Numbered from the stretch's first letter, positions 51,881-63,405 are shown. The stretch: DNA of 64,000 bases from Nostoc sp. JL33 (GCF_017114985.1 NZ_JABXKP010000049.1:124001-188000), one strand, 5' to 3'. Translations and numbers: made by a program. Notes: a model not told the origin generated them from the sequence alone.

Positions 51881-53101
51881 TTATTTGGTTTCAGACTTCA
51901 CAACTACCCATTGCGTCACACCCGCCATTGCTCGCCAGCCCAAAAATTTACCAATAGGTTCCGCCCGTTGAATGGCAATACGAGTTAAATCACCACCAAC
52001 TCGTTCATGCCATTGAAATAAAGTTTGCTCACCCTCTACCGTCACTACATTTGCCACTAAACGCCCACCGGATCGCAGTGCTTCCCAACAAACATCAAAA
52101 AGTCCCGTTGCTGTCACCCCACCACCAATAAAAATCGCATCTGGTGCAGGTAAATCTTTCAGAACATGGGGCGCTTTACCTTCAATGATTTGCAGATTTG
52201 GAGTACCGAGAGTGGCGGCATTATCAACAATATATAGTAGTCTAGAAGAATTTTGTTCGATCGCGATCGCCCGACACCGAGGATTACTCCGCATCCATTC
52301 GATAGAAATTGAGCCGCAACCCGCGCCCACATCCCACAATAGTTGTCCCGGTGTGGGTGCCAAAGCTGCTAGGGTAATTGCCCTAACTTCACGCTTCGTT
52401 AACTGTCCATCGTGGTGGTAGGCGTTATCTGGTAGTCCTGGTAATCTTGGTAATGGGATAACCCCAGGATCAGCAATACAATAAACTGCGATCGCATTCA
52501 ACACTGCAACTTCAGTTTCACTCCAAGATGCAGCCGTACCTTGGACAATTCTTTCATGAGCGCCACCCATACGCTCCAATACGGTAATTTTACTGCCACC
52601 ATAGCCGCGATTTGTCAAAATTTCAGCAACAATGGCGGGTGTGTCCTTCCCTTCGCTCAAAATCAACAGCCGCGCTTCTGGATAGATATAAGACTGGAGT
52701 AGGGAGGATGGACGACCATTCAAACTCAAGGTTTCCACCTCAGTTAAAGACCATCCCACCCTGGCACAGGCGAGGCTGAAGGCTGAAGGTGCGGGGATAA
52801 TCGTCATTTGGGAGACGGGAATACGCCGCATCAAGGTAACACCAATGCCGTAACACATAGGATCGCCGCTTGCAAGTACGCAGATTGACTCACCCCAACG
52901 CCGGATAATTTCCTGTACAGAAACACTAATCGGGGATGTCCAGACTAGTTTCTCACGTTGGTCATCTGTAGAGAGCATTGCTAAATGGCGATCGCCTCCC
53001 ACAATTACTTTAGCTTGATCGACTAGAGAACGAGCGATCGCGCTTAATCCCTGTAACCCATCTTCCCCAATCCCGACGATAGAAAGCCATTTCTCTGTCA
53101 T
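51881..53101 (-). CDS. cobL: Bifunctional precorrin-6Y C5,15-methyltransferase (CbiE-CbiT fusion)
   Basis: The 406-residue fusion has an N-terminal tetrapyrrole methylase (CbiE-like, about 1-205; WLSIVGIGEDGLQGLS, ASGDPMCYGIG, IPAPSAFSLACARVGW) and a C-terminal SAM-dependent methyltransferase (CbiT-like, about 225-400; LLWDVGAGCGSISIEWMR, DAIFIGGGVT). It methylates C5 and C15 and decarboxylates the ring C acetate in corrin synthesis. No cobalamin riboswitch is visible upstream and other cob genes are not nearby. Cytoplasmic. Confidence 0.95.
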   Translation of the reverse strand: MTEKWLSIVGIGEDGLQGLSAIARSLVDQAKVIVGGDRHLAMLSTDDQREKLVWTSPISVSVQEIIRRWGESICVLASGDPMCYGIGVTLMRRIPVSQMTIIPAPSAFSLACARVGWSLTEVETLSLNGRPSSLLQSYIYPEARLLILSEGKDTPAIVAEILTNRGYGGSKITVLERMGGAHERIVQGTAASWSETEVAVLNAIAVYCIADPGVIPLPRLPGLPDNAYHHDGQLTKREVRAITLAALAPTPGQLLWDVGAGCGSISIEWMRSNPRCRAIAIEQNSSRLLYIVDNAATLGTPNLQIIEGKAPHVLKDLPAPDAIFIGGGVTATGLFDVCWEALRSGGRLVANVVTVEGEQTLFQWHERVGGDLTRIAIQRAEPIGKFLGWRAMAGVTQWVVVKSETK

Positions 53102-53225
53102 GCTAATTCATGATTAAATTAATAATTATTACTTCATAACTAAGACTTGACACTAATTCTAATTCTGAATTATTCCGTCAATTTTGGTAGGATATATTTT
53201 ATAGTGCTGGATTGAGGATAACAGG

Positions 53226-53447
53226 ATGAACTCACTCCCAGAAATAGAAGCCGCTATTATGCAACTGTCTGAAGGTGAAATGCGGGATTTATCAAACTGG
53301 CTCCAAGAATATCTTAACGATGCTTGGGACAAGCAAATTGAAGCAGATGCAAAATCGGGTCGATTGGATCAGTTAATCCAGCGTGCAAAAGCAGATATTG
53401 AAGCTAATCGGGTGAAACCGTTAGATGAAATCCTTAACAACCCCTGA
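53226..53447 (+). CDS. Antitoxin of a type II toxin-antitoxin pair (addiction module component)
   Basis: The 73-residue protein reads LPEIEAAIMQLSEGEMRDLS, then WLQEYLNDAWDKQIEADAKSGRLDQ and a PLDEIL tail, matching the short antitoxins annotated as addiction module component that accompany ParE/RelE-type toxins (helix, acidic D-x-x-W-D-x-Q-I-E-x-D motif). A GAGGATAACAGG ribosome site precedes the ATG. The gene overlaps the toxin gene by 23 bases, so expression is coupled. Confidence 0.8.
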   Translation: MNSLPEIEAAIMQLSEGEMRDLSNWLQEYLNDAWDKQIEADAKSGRLDQLIQRAKADIEANRVKPLDEILNNP

Positions 53448-53682
53448 TTTTTGGCGCTCTTATGCTGCACTTTCACCTGAAGTTAAAGAGCAAGCTAGAA
53501 AGGCGTATCGTCTTTGGATTAATAATCAATTTCATCCGTCTTTGCATTTCAAAAAAGTAGGAAATGATTTGTGGTCAGTCAGGATTAGTGGTGGATATCG
53601 CGCACTAGCAATTAAGAACGGCGAGGATTATTACTGGATCTGGATTGGTTCACATGATGAGTATGAGGCGCTGATTGGATAA
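53425..53682 (+). CDS. ParE/RelE-like toxin
   Basis: The 85-residue protein has the RelE/ParE fold pattern: FWRSYAALSPEVKEQARKAY, HFKKVGNDLWSVRISGGYRA and DYYWIWIGSHDEYEALI. The C-terminal IGSHDEY motif is typical of this cyanobacterial subfamily, which by homology cleaves mRNA at the ribosome or inhibits gyrase; which one cannot be decided. It overlaps the upstream antitoxin and both run opposite to cobL. Confidence 0.85.
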   Translation: MKSLTTPDFWRSYAALSPEVKEQARKAYRLWINNQFHPSLHFKKVGNDLWSVRISGGYRALAIKNGEDYYWIWIGSHDEYEALIG

Positions 53683-53829
53683 GAATATTGCTGCTTCATT
53701 CTTTAACTGATTTTGCAACTTTCTCGGCAATTACAAATGGAGATGGGGAGACAAGGAGATGGGGAAAATAATAACTCCTCAGTCAACAGTCAGCACTCCC
53801 AATATCCAGTCCCCAGTCCCCAGTCCCTT

Positions 53830-55038
53830 TTAAACCAGCGCTGCTGTTGCTTTCATTGCAAAAATTTTCTCAATCACATCTTCTACTACCTTATCTGGAG
53901 TGGAAGCACCAGAAGTAATTCCCACAACAATTTCTCCATCTGGCAACCAGTTTTCTGTAGTTATTAACTGCCCATTTAATTGCCGATGTTCTATGGAATC
54001 TCCTGATTTAATCCGCTCAACAGTATCAATATGATAAGAAGGAATTCCGCGCTCAAAAGCAATTTGTTGCAACTGAGTAGTATTCGATGAATTAAACCCA
54101 CCAATTACTACCATTAAATCTAAATTATGTTCCACTAACTCCAACATGGCATCTTGCCGTTCTTGGGTGGCGTCACAAATAGTATTAAAGCTTTGGAAAT
54201 GCTGATTTAACTCGGTGGGGACATACTTCTGCAACATAGTCCGCTCAAAAAGCTTGCCGATTTGCTCAGTTTCGCCTTTCAGCATGGTAGTTTGATTTGC
54301 AATACCAACTCTTTGTAAATCTTGATCGGGGTCAAATCCTGCTGAACAAGCTTTAGCAAATTTTGTCAGAAATTCTTCCCGATTCCCACCATTGATAATA
54401 TAGTCAGCAACATATTCTGCTTCTTGCAAATTCAACACAATCAAATACTTGCCAGCAAAAGAACTAGTAGCAACTGTTTCTTCGTGCTTATATTTACCGT
54501 GAATTATTGAAGTATAATCAATTTTTTTGTGCTTTTCTACTGTATTCCAAACTTTAGATACCCAAGGACAAGTTGTATCAACAATTTTGCAGCCTTTATC
54601 GTGAAGTATCTGCATTTCTTGAACGCTAGCCCCAAAAGCAGGTAATATGACTACATCACCAGTTCCAACAACAGAAAAGTCTTTATTCTTTCCTTCAATG
54701 GGGATGAATTCTACTTCCATCTCCTGCATACGCTGATTTACAGAAGGGTTGTGGATAATCTCGTTAGTAATCCAGATGTGTTCTGTGGGGAAGTGCTGGC
54801 GGGTTTCGTAGGCCATTGCCACAGCCCGTTCTACACCCCAGCAAAAGCCAAAGGCTTGTGCTAGTCGGATTGTCACATCACCTCGTTGTAGGGTGTAATT
54901 GCGATCGCGAATTTCCTGAATCAAGTTACTTTGATACTCAGATTGCAACTGGGTGGCAACTTCTGCTTGATGACCAAAGCCCTTGCGATTATAATTTTCT
55001 GAATGTTGGAGGCTGCGCTTAAAAGCTTTTGTATCCAT
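53830..55038 (-). CDS. ispH: 4-hydroxy-3-methylbut-2-enyl diphosphate reductase
   Basis: The 402-residue protein is the long plant/cyanobacterial IspH (LytB). Iron-sulfur Cys residues are in [21 protein letters not shown] and [13 protein letters not shown], with the substrate motif [13 protein letters not shown] and active-site residues near IHNPSVNQR. It makes IPP and DMAPP in the last step of the MEP pathway, receiving electrons from ferredoxin. The N-terminal 60 residues ([16 protein letters not shown]) are as in cyanobacterial homologues. Monocistronic, converging with the toxin-antitoxin pair. Confidence 0.97.
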   Translation of the reverse strand: MDTKAFKRSLQHSENYNRKGFGHQAEVATQLQSEYQSNLIQEIRDRNYTLQRGDVTIRLAQAFGFCWGVERAVAMAYETRQHFPTEHIWITNEIIHNPSVNQRMQEMEVEFIPIEGKNKDFSVVGTGDVVILPAFGASVQEMQILHDKGCKIVDTTCPWVSKVWNTVEKHKKIDYTSIIHGKYKHEETVATSSFAGKYLIVLNLQEAEYVADYIINGGNREEFLTKFAKACSAGFDPDQDLQRVGIANQTTMLKGETEQIGKLFERTMLQKYVPTELNQHFQSFNTICDATQERQDAMLELVEHNLDLMVVIGGFNSSNTTQLQQIAFERGIPSYHIDTVERIKSGDSIEHRQLNGQLITTENWLPDGEIVVGITSGASTPDKVVEDVIEKIFAMKATAALV

Positions 55039-55157
55039 TAGATTTGTCTACTTAAACCACTATTTTTTATTTTCTCGCGTCAAGACGCGATTTATACAGA
55101 CTTGTATTCAAAGATATTACTTCTTTTTGTACTTTCCCCTTTTTCCCCCGAAAGACG

Positions 55158-55994
55158 TTAACGCTGGGGTTTTAATTCAATTTCGCTATAAATTTGCAAT
55201 GCAGAACGCCAAACTATATACCCTTCAGGACTTAAGTGTAAGCCATCAGTAGTAAATTCGCGGCGGAGATTACCTTGCTTGTTGGTAAATAGGGGATATA
55301 AATCGAGATATTTGACACCTTTTTTGGTAGAAATCCTTTGTAGTTCTTCATTCAACTCGCGAATGCGACTATTGGCAACAACCAACAGTTTATCTCGTCC
55401 TTTCCAGGTTGCTGACTCTGCCCCATGTGGCAAAATCGATTGGACAACAATTTGCGCTGTGGGATGCACCTTTCGCAGGTAATTGATAATTTGCCTCTGA
55501 TTATCTAAAATTACCCTATCGCTCATCCCCCTAATTAGGTCATTAATGCCAATCATTACAAAAATCACCTCTGGCTGGGCGCGGTCAAATATCTTTAATC
55601 TCTTCAAGAGTCCATTGCTAGTTTCGCCAGAAATTCCTTGATTGAGCCAATTTTTACCTTCGGGTAATAACTCAGGGGGAAACCACAAACTTAGAGAATC
55701 TCCCGCCAGGATGGTTAAATGTGGAGGACGTTGATCAGCAGCGACCTGGGCTTCTTGCGTGAGGATGTCTACCCACTCTTGGTAACTGAGTTGGTGACGG
55801 CGACCCAAATCAGGTGTAGGAATTTCGGGTGAGCTGTTCAAGTTCATTGACTCCGGGGATGTTATTATCCCCCCAAAAAAAGCGGTCAATCTCTGCTGTT
55901 GCCAAATTAGCAGGATGACCGCCAACATCAGGATGCCGTTGGTTAACAGCGATAAAAATGCCCAGATAGGAAAGGTTTTTGCAGAAGTAGACAC
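55158..55994 (-). CDS. SGNH/GDSL-family hydrolase, membrane-anchored
   Basis: The 278-residue protein begins at GTG (55994) with a hydrophobic segment (about 8-30) that anchors it or serves as a signal. SGNH blocks are present: block I LAGDSLSLWF with catalytic Ser, block II NQGISGETSNGLL with Gly, block III IFVMIGINDLIRG with Asn, block V TDGLHLSPEGY with Asp and His. The fold acts as esterase, lipase or peptidoglycan/polysaccharide acetylesterase; the substrate is unknown. It acts outside the plasma membrane. Confidence 0.88.
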   Translation of the reverse strand: MSTSAKTFPIWAFLSLLTNGILMLAVILLIWQQQRLTAFFGGIITSPESMNLNSSPEIPTPDLGRRHQLSYQEWVDILTQEAQVAADQRPPHLTILAGDSLSLWFPPELLPEGKNWLNQGISGETSNGLLKRLKIFDRAQPEVIFVMIGINDLIRGMSDRVILDNQRQIINYLRKVHPTAQIVVQSILPHGAESATWKGRDKLLVVANSRIRELNEELQRISTKKGVKYLDLYPLFTNKQGNLRREFTTDGLHLSPEGYIVWRSALQIYSEIELKPQR

Positions 55995-56124
55995 GACTAG
56001 CCAAATTTACCAATTATTTGAATCAAATTTTAACGCTAGCGATCGCAAATCAGGCCAATTTTGGATTTTGGATTGAAAGAAAAATCTAAAATCTAAAATC
56101 CAAAATTGAATAACTCAGCACTCT

Positions 56125-57540
56125 TTAGTGAGTGGGGCGATCGCCAAACTCGGAGTTGTAACCTTCTTCACCGTGTTCGTTGATATCCATACCTTGCAAT
56201 TCAGCTTCCTCTTTGACTCGCAGCCCGACTGTAGCATCGATAATCTTGAGAATAATCCACGTACCAACACCTGCGATCACATAGGCAACGGCAATTGCTG
56301 CTAATTCAACTCCCAATTCACCCAAATTACCACGTAGCACACCATCTTTACCTGCTCCGTTGACTTGAGTCGTGGCAAAGATCGCCGTTAAAATTGCCCC
56401 GACTGTACCACCAATGCCATGCACGGGAAAGGTATCTAAAGCATCGTCAATTTCTAGCTTGTGCTTGAAACTGATCGCATAGAAGCAAACAAAGGCGGTG
56501 ATGAAACCAATTAAAATCGCTGATAGCGGTGTGACAAATCCGGCGGCGGGAGTGATGCCAACTAAACCAGCAACGGCTCCGGTAGCCGCTCCCACGGCTG
56601 TCGGTTTACCCCGTAAAACCGCTTCCAAAATTAGCCACATTAAAGCCGCCGCCGCCGCCGCCGTATTGGTGGCAACAAAGGCGGTTGTTGCCACATTGGT
56701 GACTAAGTTACCAGAAGTTCCACTAGCAACAGATAGGGCACTTCCAGCGTTGAAGCCGAACCAACCAAACCACAGCAAGCCAGCACCCAGCAAAATAAAC
56801 GGAACGTTGTGCGGTGGGCTAAGGCGATCGGGATGGGTTTTCCGAGGCCCAAGGACGATCGCAGCTACTAGGGCGGAAACGCCAGAACTAATATGAACTA
56901 CTGTGCCACCTGCAAAGTCGAGGGCACCCAAACCACCATACAAACCTAAAAATCCACCTTTCGCCCATACCATGTGGGCTAGGGGAGCGTAAACAAAGGT
57001 TGACCACAGTAGCACAAACAGCGAATAGGCGCGGAAACTCATCCGCTCTGCGATCGCCCCAGAAATTAAGGCTGGGGTGATAATCGCAAACATCGCTTGG
57101 TAGATCATGAATGCCTGGTGGGGTATCGTTCCGGCATAGGAGACGACTTCCGGCGGGTTTGACCCTTTGAGATAATCGCTTATCTCTAACCCGACATTAT
57201 TCAACCCGAACCATTGCAATCCCCCGATAAACGGTAAACCTGGCGCAAATGAAAGACTATAGCCCCAGAGAATCCAGGTAACTCCCACGATCGCCATCAA
57301 CACAAAGCTCATCATCAATGTGTTTAAGACGTTGCGCGATCGCACAAATCCACCATAGAAAAACGCCAATCCTGGTGTCATTAACAGCACAAGTGCTGCT
57401 GAAATCAGCATAAAAGCCGTATCTCCAGTATCAGCAGTAGGCACAGCAGGGGCTGGTGTTTGGGCAAAAGCATTGCCCATTAGCGGTACTCCCAAAAACA
57501 GTAGGGTGATAGCCGCAATCATCACAACTTTCTTCAACAC
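56125..57540 (-). CDS. amt: Ammonium transporter (Amt family)
   Basis: The 471-residue protein starts at GTG with AGGAAG about 8 bases before it, and has a cleavable signal (to about FAQTPA) plus eleven membrane helices. Conserved motifs are PGLAFFYGGFVRSRNVLN, PLAHMVWAKGG, DFAGGTVVHISSGVSALV (first pore His), GAGLLWFGWFGFN and the second pore His in FPVHGIGGTVGAIL. It imports ammonium as NH3 or NH4+. A C-terminal cytoplasmic tail with LQGMDINEHGEEGY carries the GlnK-binding region. An NtcA-type site lies upstream. It is single, with no adjacent glnB/glnK. Confidence 0.95.
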   Translation of the reverse strand: MLKKVVMIAAITLLFLGVPLMGNAFAQTPAPAVPTADTGDTAFMLISAALVLLMTPGLAFFYGGFVRSRNVLNTLMMSFVLMAIVGVTWILWGYSLSFAPGLPFIGGLQWFGLNNVGLEISDYLKGSNPPEVVSYAGTIPHQAFMIYQAMFAIITPALISGAIAERMSFRAYSLFVLLWSTFVYAPLAHMVWAKGGFLGLYGGLGALDFAGGTVVHISSGVSALVAAIVLGPRKTHPDRLSPPHNVPFILLGAGLLWFGWFGFNAGSALSVASGTSGNLVTNVATTAFVATNTAAAAAALMWLILEAVLRGKPTAVGAATGAVAGLVGITPAAGFVTPLSAILIGFITAFVCFYAISFKHKLEIDDALDTFPVHGIGGTVGAILTAIFATTQVNGAGKDGVLRGNLGELGVELAAIAVAYVIAGVGTWIILKIIDATVGLRVKEEAELQGMDINEHGEEGYNSEFGDRPTH

Positions 57541-57568
57541 TTTTTTTCTTCCTAAGTACCAATGATTT

Positions 57569-57582
57569 GTATTCTTAACTAC
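57569..57582 (-). promoter_or_regulatory. Candidate NtcA-binding site upstream of amt
   Basis: GTATTCTTAACTAC fits the consensus GTA-N8-TAC exactly (minus strand GTAGTTAAGAATAC), centred about 35 bases before the amt GTG. NtcA activates ammonium transporter genes in cyanobacteria under nitrogen limitation. The distance is too short for the canonical activator position (box centred 41.5 before transcription start), so a leader would be almost absent or the site works otherwise. Confidence 0.45.
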
Positions 57583-57910
57583 ATTTGATTACTTTTATTG
57601 ACACATTTTTGTCTTGAAAGATACTTAACCTGAATTATTTGGAAATGTTAACAAAAATATTCTCCTGATTGTAGTTGCCAAAATTTAAATAAGGCTGTAG
57701 GTAATCATCACATCTTTTTTTTGAGGAATAGCATTTGATTAACAAGGGGAATGGGAAAGGGGGAAAGGGGGAAAGGTAAAAAGCGTACTTCGTCCCGCTA
57801 CGCGCTTTCGCCGTTAGTGGGTGACCTAATTTATCCCTTTACCCCTGTTTTTTATTATTAAAACTGTATATCTTAAAAGTTATTGGTGAGAAATAATATA
57901 GAAATTTTAC
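57583..57910. other. Intergenic region between amt and ynfA-like gene
   Basis: Contains GGGGGAAAGG repeats (57752-57780) and a GC-rich CGCTACGCGCTTTCG segment. No ORF. Confidence 0.5.
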
Positions 57911-58234
57911 TTAATTTCTGGGTGCAAACATGATAATTAAAACACTCACTAAAGCGAAACTTGCTCCTATTAGGTCGTAGCGGTCTGGAGTTACCCCGTC
58001 TACCTTCCAACCCCAAAGCATTGCCATTGCGATAAACACGCCACCGTAAGCCGCATAAACTCTGCCAAAATTTGCCGATTGCAGAGTTGCAATAACCCCA
58101 TAGAAAGCTAAAGCAATTCCCCCCAATATGCCCCACCAGAAGGGCTTACCTTCGCGCAACCACAACCAGATCAGGTAGCCGCCCCCGATTTCAAATAAAC
58201 CAGCCCACAAAAAATACAGCAGCGACTTAATCAT
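57911..58234 (-). CDS. YnfA/UPF0060 family membrane protein
   Basis: The 107-residue protein has four membrane helices with the family marks LFEIGGGYLIWLWLREG at the front, FGRVYAAYGGVFIAMAMLWG in the middle and PDRYDLIGASFAL at the end. YnfA proteins resemble small multidrug resistance transporters (drug/metabolite superfamily) and are suggested to export cationic compounds; direct evidence for cyanobacteria is lacking. Located in the plasma membrane; monocistronic. Confidence 0.9.
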   Translation of the reverse strand: MIKSLLYFLWAGLFEIGGGYLIWLWLREGKPFWWGILGGIALAFYGVIATLQSANFGRVYAAYGGVFIAMAMLWGWKVDGVTPDRYDLIGASFALVSVLIIMFAPRN

Positions 58235-58689
58235 TTGAGCGATTCTTTAATAAGGTCGAACTCAGTGAAATTACGCTAACGCTTTTAACTAAATTATTGC
58301 CATTAATTGAAGTAAGTTTGTTGAATTGGGCATGGGGCAAACAGGGCAAACAGGGCATTGAGCATTGGCCAAGCCAATTCAATGCAAGGATTTTGGTGAA
58401 GCAGCGCGGTCTTTTCCCTCACGCGCGTGGCTAGCGCCAACACGAAGCAGCGTCTCCAATTGGGGGTTTCCACGCCACTTGCTTCACTTGGGGAGACCCC
58501 TGTCCCCGCAGTGGCTCCCCATAAGCGACTGCTGTTAGCACCACAAAGAGCGACGTAGGAGCGTCTTTTGGATTAAATTTCAATTCTTTAATTCTTTAAT
58601 TCTTCAATCTAAAATCTAAAATCTAAAATCTAAAATTCTTACTCCCCCTGCTCGTTTCCCAGTTCCCAGAATATAGATAAGGCTCAAGG
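58235..58689. other. Intergenic region with GC-rich and heptamer repeats
   Basis: Holds the GCAGCGCGGTCTT repeat (58395-58438, also at 31056) and AATTCTTT / AATCTAA heptamer runs at about 58585-58640. No ORF. Confidence 0.6.
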
Positions 58690-61600
58690 ATGAAAGCACC
58701 ATTACCTGATAACGAAGCACAGAGAATCGAGACGCTTTTGGAGTATAAGATTCTTGACACGCCATCTGAAGCCGCTTTTGACGACCTCACACATTTAGCC
58801 TCGTATATTTGTCAAACTCCTATTGCCTTAATTAGCTTAATTGATACAAACCGTCAGTGGTTCAAGTCAAAAGTTGGTTTGGAAGCCCTAGAAACACACC
58901 GAGATTTGGCATTCTGTGCCCATGCTATTTTACAGCCTGATGTTTTTGTTGTGCCTGATGCAAGAGATGACGAACGGTTCGCTACAAACCCACTGGTAAC
59001 ATCTGATCCAAATATTCGATTTTATGCTGGCGTACCTCTGACTAACCCTGAGGGATACGCGCTCGGAACCCTATGTGTGATTGACTACATACCACGGAAA
59101 CTTACTCCAGAACAAGTGGAGGCATTACGAGCTTTGGGTCGTCAAGTCATAAAGCAACTGGAATTGCGCCGAAATTTAGCAAGTTTAGTACTTGTTACCA
59201 AGAAAGGCAAACAAGCCCAGAGGGTACCCAAGCAATTTTTTAAAAAGATTGTGGCAGGTTTTGGTTTGGCATCGGCAATTTTAGTTTTGATTGGCGTGGT
59301 TTCTTATCAAAATACAATAGCATCTACTAATAATCGCAGTATAGTAAAAAAAACGTACCAAAAAATCAAAAGTCTAGACCAACTACTGTCCCAGATAAAG
59401 GATGCCGAAACTGGGCAAAGTAGTTACATTATTAGTGGAGAAAAAGTTTATCTAAAACCTTATCAATCAGCACTTACAAATGTCAATCAAGAAATTGCCA
59501 AGCTGAAGAATTTAACAGCAGAGCAACCGAAGCAACGACAGGAGATCGCAACCCTTGAATCTCTGATAACCGCTAAACTTACTGAACTAAAACAGACTAT
59601 CGACTTGCGCCAGAACAAAGGATCAGATGCGGCGTTGCAAGTACTACTGAGAAATAATCAAGAAAATCTCATCGAGAATATCGGCAAGATAATCAATGAG
59701 ATGAAAAACGAGGAAATGGGGCGGATTCAGCAAGAGTTACAAGCAGCAAAGGCTCGGACTCGCAACACAATTCTGACACTTGCGATCGCCATTTGCTTAA
59801 GTTTTATCGTTCTTGCTGTAGTCTACTACTTTATCTATCGTGAGGTCAGTGAGCGGAAGAGGACAGAAGAAGCCTTAAACCAAGAACGCAACTTTATCTC
59901 AGCAGTCCTGGATACAGCCGACGCGTTGGTAGTAGTTCTCAATTCTCAAGGGCAATTCGTTCGTTTCAATCAAGCTTGTGAGCAAATAACGGGTTACTCC
60001 TTCGATGAAGTCAGGGGTAGGTATTGCTGGAACTTGTTGCTAATTCCTGAACAGGTGGAGCCGATCAAAGCAATTTTTGAGCAGTTACGAACTGGTCAAA
60101 TCCCCAATCTCAAGGAGTACGAAAACTATTGGGTAATGAAGGATGGCAATCGCCGACTGATTGCTTGGTCGAATAGCCTCTTAAAAGACTATGAAGGATC
60201 AGTGGAATACATTGTTGCCACTGGCATTGACATCACCGATGTCTCCGACGAGCTTCGCTTACGCAAACGATCTGAACGGCTTCTGAATGCACAATATGCT
60301 GCAACCCGCGTTTTAGCGGAGTGCGCCACGACGGGCGAGGCTACTTACCAAATCCTGCAAGGGATCTGTGAGAGTTTGGGATGGGATTTGGGTGAAATTT
60401 GGATGGTAGATCAGCAAGCAAATGTGCTGCGTTTTCTCGACATGTGGCATAAAGCATCTTTTGAGGTGCAAGAGTTTGAAGCAGTGAGTAGAAACACTAC
60501 TTTTGTACCAGGAATTGGGCTACCTGGTCGGGTTTGGGCTAGTTCTAAACCTGTTTGGATCGCTGATGTTGTTAAAGAACTCAGTTTCTCCCGCTTCAAA
60601 ATCAGCGATCAAGTACAACTACACGCAGCCTTCGGTTTTCCGATCCGCATCGATCACAAAATCCTCGGTGTCATTACCTGCTTCAACCGGGAAATTCAGC
60701 TACCTGACGAAGATTTGGTAAAAACGATGAATTCGATTGGTGAGCAAGTCGGGCAATTTATCCAGCGTAAACAGGCTGAAGAAGAAATACAACGCCAAAA
60801 CTTGCGATCGCAACTATTTACCGAAATCGCCCTGAAGATTCGCCAGTCTTTGCAAATCGAAGAAATTCTCCAAATCACTGTCCAGGAGATCCAAAAGATT
60901 CTCCAGACTGACCGAGTTTTGATCTATCAGCTTTTGCCAGATGAATCTGTAACCACCGTTGTTGAAGCTGTAGTTTCTGGCTTACCAGCAATCAAAGAGC
61001 AAAATCTTACCCTCCCCTACTTTCAAGCGGAATATCTACAACAGTACTATCTACAGCAGTACCGTCAAGGACGGATTTTGGGGCTGGCTAACTTGAATTT
61101 GCCAGAAGTTGAACAAAGCCATCTGGAATTAATGCAACAGTTTGGGGTCAAATTCAATTTGATTGTGCCCATTTTGGTGAAAGAAGAACTTCGCGGTTTA
61201 CTCGTAGTTCATCAGTCTGACGATTCACACCACTGGTCTAGCTTTGAAACTAATCTCTTGCGGCAAATAGCCGATCAATTAGGTATTGCCTTAGCCCAAG
61301 CCGAACTATTAGCAGTAGAAACTCGTCAGCGACAAGAACTTGAAATTGCCTATCGCCAAGCCGAAATAGCTTCTCAAATGAAAAGTGCCTTTTTGGCGAA
61401 TATGAGTCATGAAATTCGGACTCCGATGAATGCTGTATTGGGAATGACCGGTTTAGTGTTAGAGACTTCCTTGGACGAAGAACAGCGAGATTTTATTGAA
61501 ACAATTCGTAGTAGTGGAGACGCGCTTTTAAGTTTAATCAACGAGATTTTGGATCTTTCCAAACTTGAGGCCGGAGAGATGGCTCTCGAAACTCTAGATT

Positions 61601-63405
61601 TTGACCTATCCACTTGTATGGAAGAAGTGGTGGAATTGTTGGCTCCCTCAGCCTATAACAAGGGATTAGAAATTGCCGTCCTGATTGAGCACAACGTCCC
61701 CACCTACCTCAAAGGAGATGCTGGTAGGCTGCGGCAAATTCTGATGAACTTAATCAGCAATGCTATCAAGTTCACCAGTGTGGGCGAAGTATTAGTGCAA
61801 GCCGAATTGCGTATGTTTTCCTCTACTACAGCCACTATCCATTTTGCGATTACAGATACAGGTCTTGGCATTAGTCCTGAAGACCAACGCAAACTCTTTA
61901 TGCCATTTACCCAAGTGGATGCTTCTACGACTCGCAAATATGGTGGTACTGGTTTGGGATTAGCTATCTGTAAACAACTGGTAACTTTGATGGGTGGAGT
62001 GATTGGGATAGAAAGCCAGATGGGGAAAGGATCTAAGTTTTGGTTTGAGGTGCTTTTCTTGAAGCAAGTTGAGCCTGTTTTGCTAAAATGCGAACGCGGA
62101 CTTTTGAGCGATCGCCGCTTGTTAGTCGTGGATAATAACACTACTAATTACAAAATTATCTCCCATCAAGCGACTCATTGGGGAATGCAGGTAGATTACG
62201 CTGACAGTGTTGCTGCTGCCCTCAAAGCTATTCAGGAAACTGGTAAGCAGGGAAAATCCTATGATGTCGCCTTGGTTGATATGCAAATACCCCAAACAAA
62301 TGGCGTGACAATAGGCGAACAAATTAAAGCCAATTCCGCAATTGCTGAGATACCTTTAATTATGCTCACCTCTACTAATCAACGGCATGAAGTGCAGCAG
62401 GCGCTCAAAATCGGATTTGTTGCTTATTTGGTCAAACCCATTAAGCCATCACGACTCCTCGATACGATCATAACTATTTTAGAAACTCAGCCGGAATCAG
62501 AACAAGGGGCTAGAGACTGGAGGTTAGAGGGTACTGAAGAAATCCAAAGTAGAGAAACTTCAGCCATTCTTACTTCCCTTTCCCCTAACCCCTCTACTAA
62601 ATTAAAGTTAAGAATTCTCCTAGCAGAAGATAATTTTGTGAATCAGAAAGTAGCCTTGAAGCAACTCCAGAGTTTGGGCTACAAAGCCGATGTCGTTGCT
62701 AATGGAAAGGAAGTTTTGCAGCTATTAAAAAAAATTCCTTACGATTTGATTCTAATGGATTGCCAAATGCCAATTCTCGACGGTTTTGAAACCACAAAAG
62801 AAATTCATCGTTGGCAAGTGGATGCCTTTGTCCTGCGTCGTCGTCCTGTGGTGATTGCGATGACGGCTAATGCGATGAAAGAAGACGAACAAATGTGTCT
62901 CAATGCCGGAATGGACGACTATCTGAGTAAGCCAGTCTTTAAAGAAAAATTGGCTGCGACTCTAGAGTATTGGACAGGCGTGATCCTTTCAAAACAAGAG
63001 GCAGTTGTGTATGAACAGACAGTTTCCACTGACCTATTAATTGATTGGGAACACTTGCATCGGATATCGGGAAATGATGGAGAATTTGAATTAAATCTAT
63101 TGCAAATATGCGTTGAAGATATGAAACCCCGTTTAGAGAGAATTAAAACAGCGATCGCATCTCATGACTTTGGGCAAATTACGCGAGAAACTCATCATTT
63201 TAAAGGTGCTAGTGGCAACATTGGAGCCACAGCTATGTACCTAGCAGCTGACAAATTAGAACAATTGGCTTACCGTCAAGAGCGTAGAGGTACTATCAAC
63301 TTAGTTTCCGAATTAGAAGAATTTGTCAACCGCATTGAAGACTTTTTAATCAGAAACAAAGCAATAAATCAGACCTTATTACCAATCAAAAATCATGGGG
63401 CATAA
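58690..63405 (+). CDS. Large hybrid histidine kinase: GAF-CHASE3-PAS-GAF-GAF-HisKA-HATPase-REC-REC-Hpt
   Basis: The 1571-residue protein starts with a cytoplasmic GAF domain (about 25-165), then a membrane helix (about 187-207), a periplasmic CHASE3 (about 215-350, [14 protein letters not shown]), a second helix (about 359-378), PAS (about 400-515), two GAF domains (about 535-690, 715-880), HisKA with His907 in [11 protein letters not shown], HATPase with [10 protein letters not shown] and [10 protein letters not shown], receivers with Asp1197 (LVDMQIP) and Asp1357 (LMDCQMP), and Hpt with His1502 in HHFKGASGN. All phosphorelay residues are present, so it is a full BvgS/ArcB-type relay. No bilin-binding Cys can be asserted. 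A partner response regulator is not adjacent. Confidence 0.93.
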   Translation: MKAPLPDNEAQRIETLLEYKILDTPSEAAFDDLTHLASYICQTPIALISLIDTNRQWFKSKVGLEALETHRDLAFCAHAILQPDVFVVPDARDDERFATNPLVTSDPNIRFYAGVPLTNPEGYALGTLCVIDYIPRKLTPEQVEALRALGRQVIKQLELRRNLASLVLVTKKGKQAQRVPKQFFKKIVAGFGLASAILVLIGVVSYQNTIASTNNRSIVKKTYQKIKSLDQLLSQIKDAETGQSSYIISGEKVYLKPYQSALTNVNQEIAKLKNLTAEQPKQRQEIATLESLITAKLTELKQTIDLRQNKGSDAALQVLLRNNQENLIENIGKIINEMKNEEMGRIQQELQAAKARTRNTILTLAIAICLSFIVLAVVYYFIYREVSERKRTEEALNQERNFISAVLDTADALVVVLNSQGQFVRFNQACEQITGYSFDEVRGRYCWNLLLIPEQVEPIKAIFEQLRTGQIPNLKEYENYWVMKDGNRRLIAWSNSLLKDYEGSVEYIVATGIDITDVSDELRLRKRSERLLNAQYAATRVLAECATTGEATYQILQGICESLGWDLGEIWMVDQQANVLRFLDMWHKASFEVQEFEAVSRNTTFVPGIGLPGRVWASSKPVWIADVVKELSFSRFKISDQVQLHAAFGFPIRIDHKILGVITCFNREIQLPDEDLVKTMNSIGEQVGQFIQRKQAEEEIQRQNLRSQLFTEIALKIRQSLQIEEILQITVQEIQKILQTDRVLIYQLLPDESVTTVVEAVVSGLPAIKEQNLTLPYFQAEYLQQYYLQQYRQGRILGLANLNLPEVEQSHLELMQQFGVKFNLIVPILVKEELRGLLVVHQSDDSHHWSSFETNLLRQIADQLGIALAQAELLAVETRQRQELEIAYRQAEIASQMKSAFLANMSHEIRTPMNAVLGMTGLVLETSLDEEQRDFIETIRSSGDALLSLINEILDLSKLEAGEMALETLDFDLSTCMEEVVELLAPSAYNKGLEIAVLIEHNVPTYLKGDAGRLRQILMNLISNAIKFTSVGEVLVQAELRMFSSTTATIHFAITDTGLGISPEDQRKLFMPFTQVDASTTRKYGGTGLGLAICKQLVTLMGGVIGIESQMGKGSKFWFEVLFLKQVEPVLLKCERGLLSDRRLLVVDNNTTNYKIISHQATHWGMQVDYADSVAAALKAIQETGKQGKSYDVALVDMQIPQTNGVTIGEQIKANSAIAEIPLIMLTSTNQRHEVQQALKIGFVAYLVKPIKPSRLLDTIITILETQPESEQGARDWRLEGTEEIQSRETSAILTSLSPNPSTKLKLRILLAEDNFVNQKVALKQLQSLGYKADVVANGKEVLQLLKKIPYDLILMDCQMPILDGFETTKEIHRWQVDAFVLRRRPVVIAMTANAMKEDEQMCLNAGMDDYLSKPVFKEKLAATLEYWTGVILSKQEAVVYEQTVSTDLLIDWEHLHRISGNDGEFELNLLQICVEDMKPRLERIKTAIASHDFGQITRETHHFKGASGNIGATAMYLAADKLEQLAYRQERRGTINLVSELEEFVNRIEDFLIRNKAINQTLLPIKNHGA

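Noticed and set aside
53102..53225. Cobalamin riboswitch upstream of cobL
   Set aside because: The 124-base spacer is too short and shows no B12-box-like sequence.
56498..56896. Alanine-rich plus-strand ORF opposite amt
   Set aside because: Antisense of a membrane protein gene; composition explained by the complementary strand.
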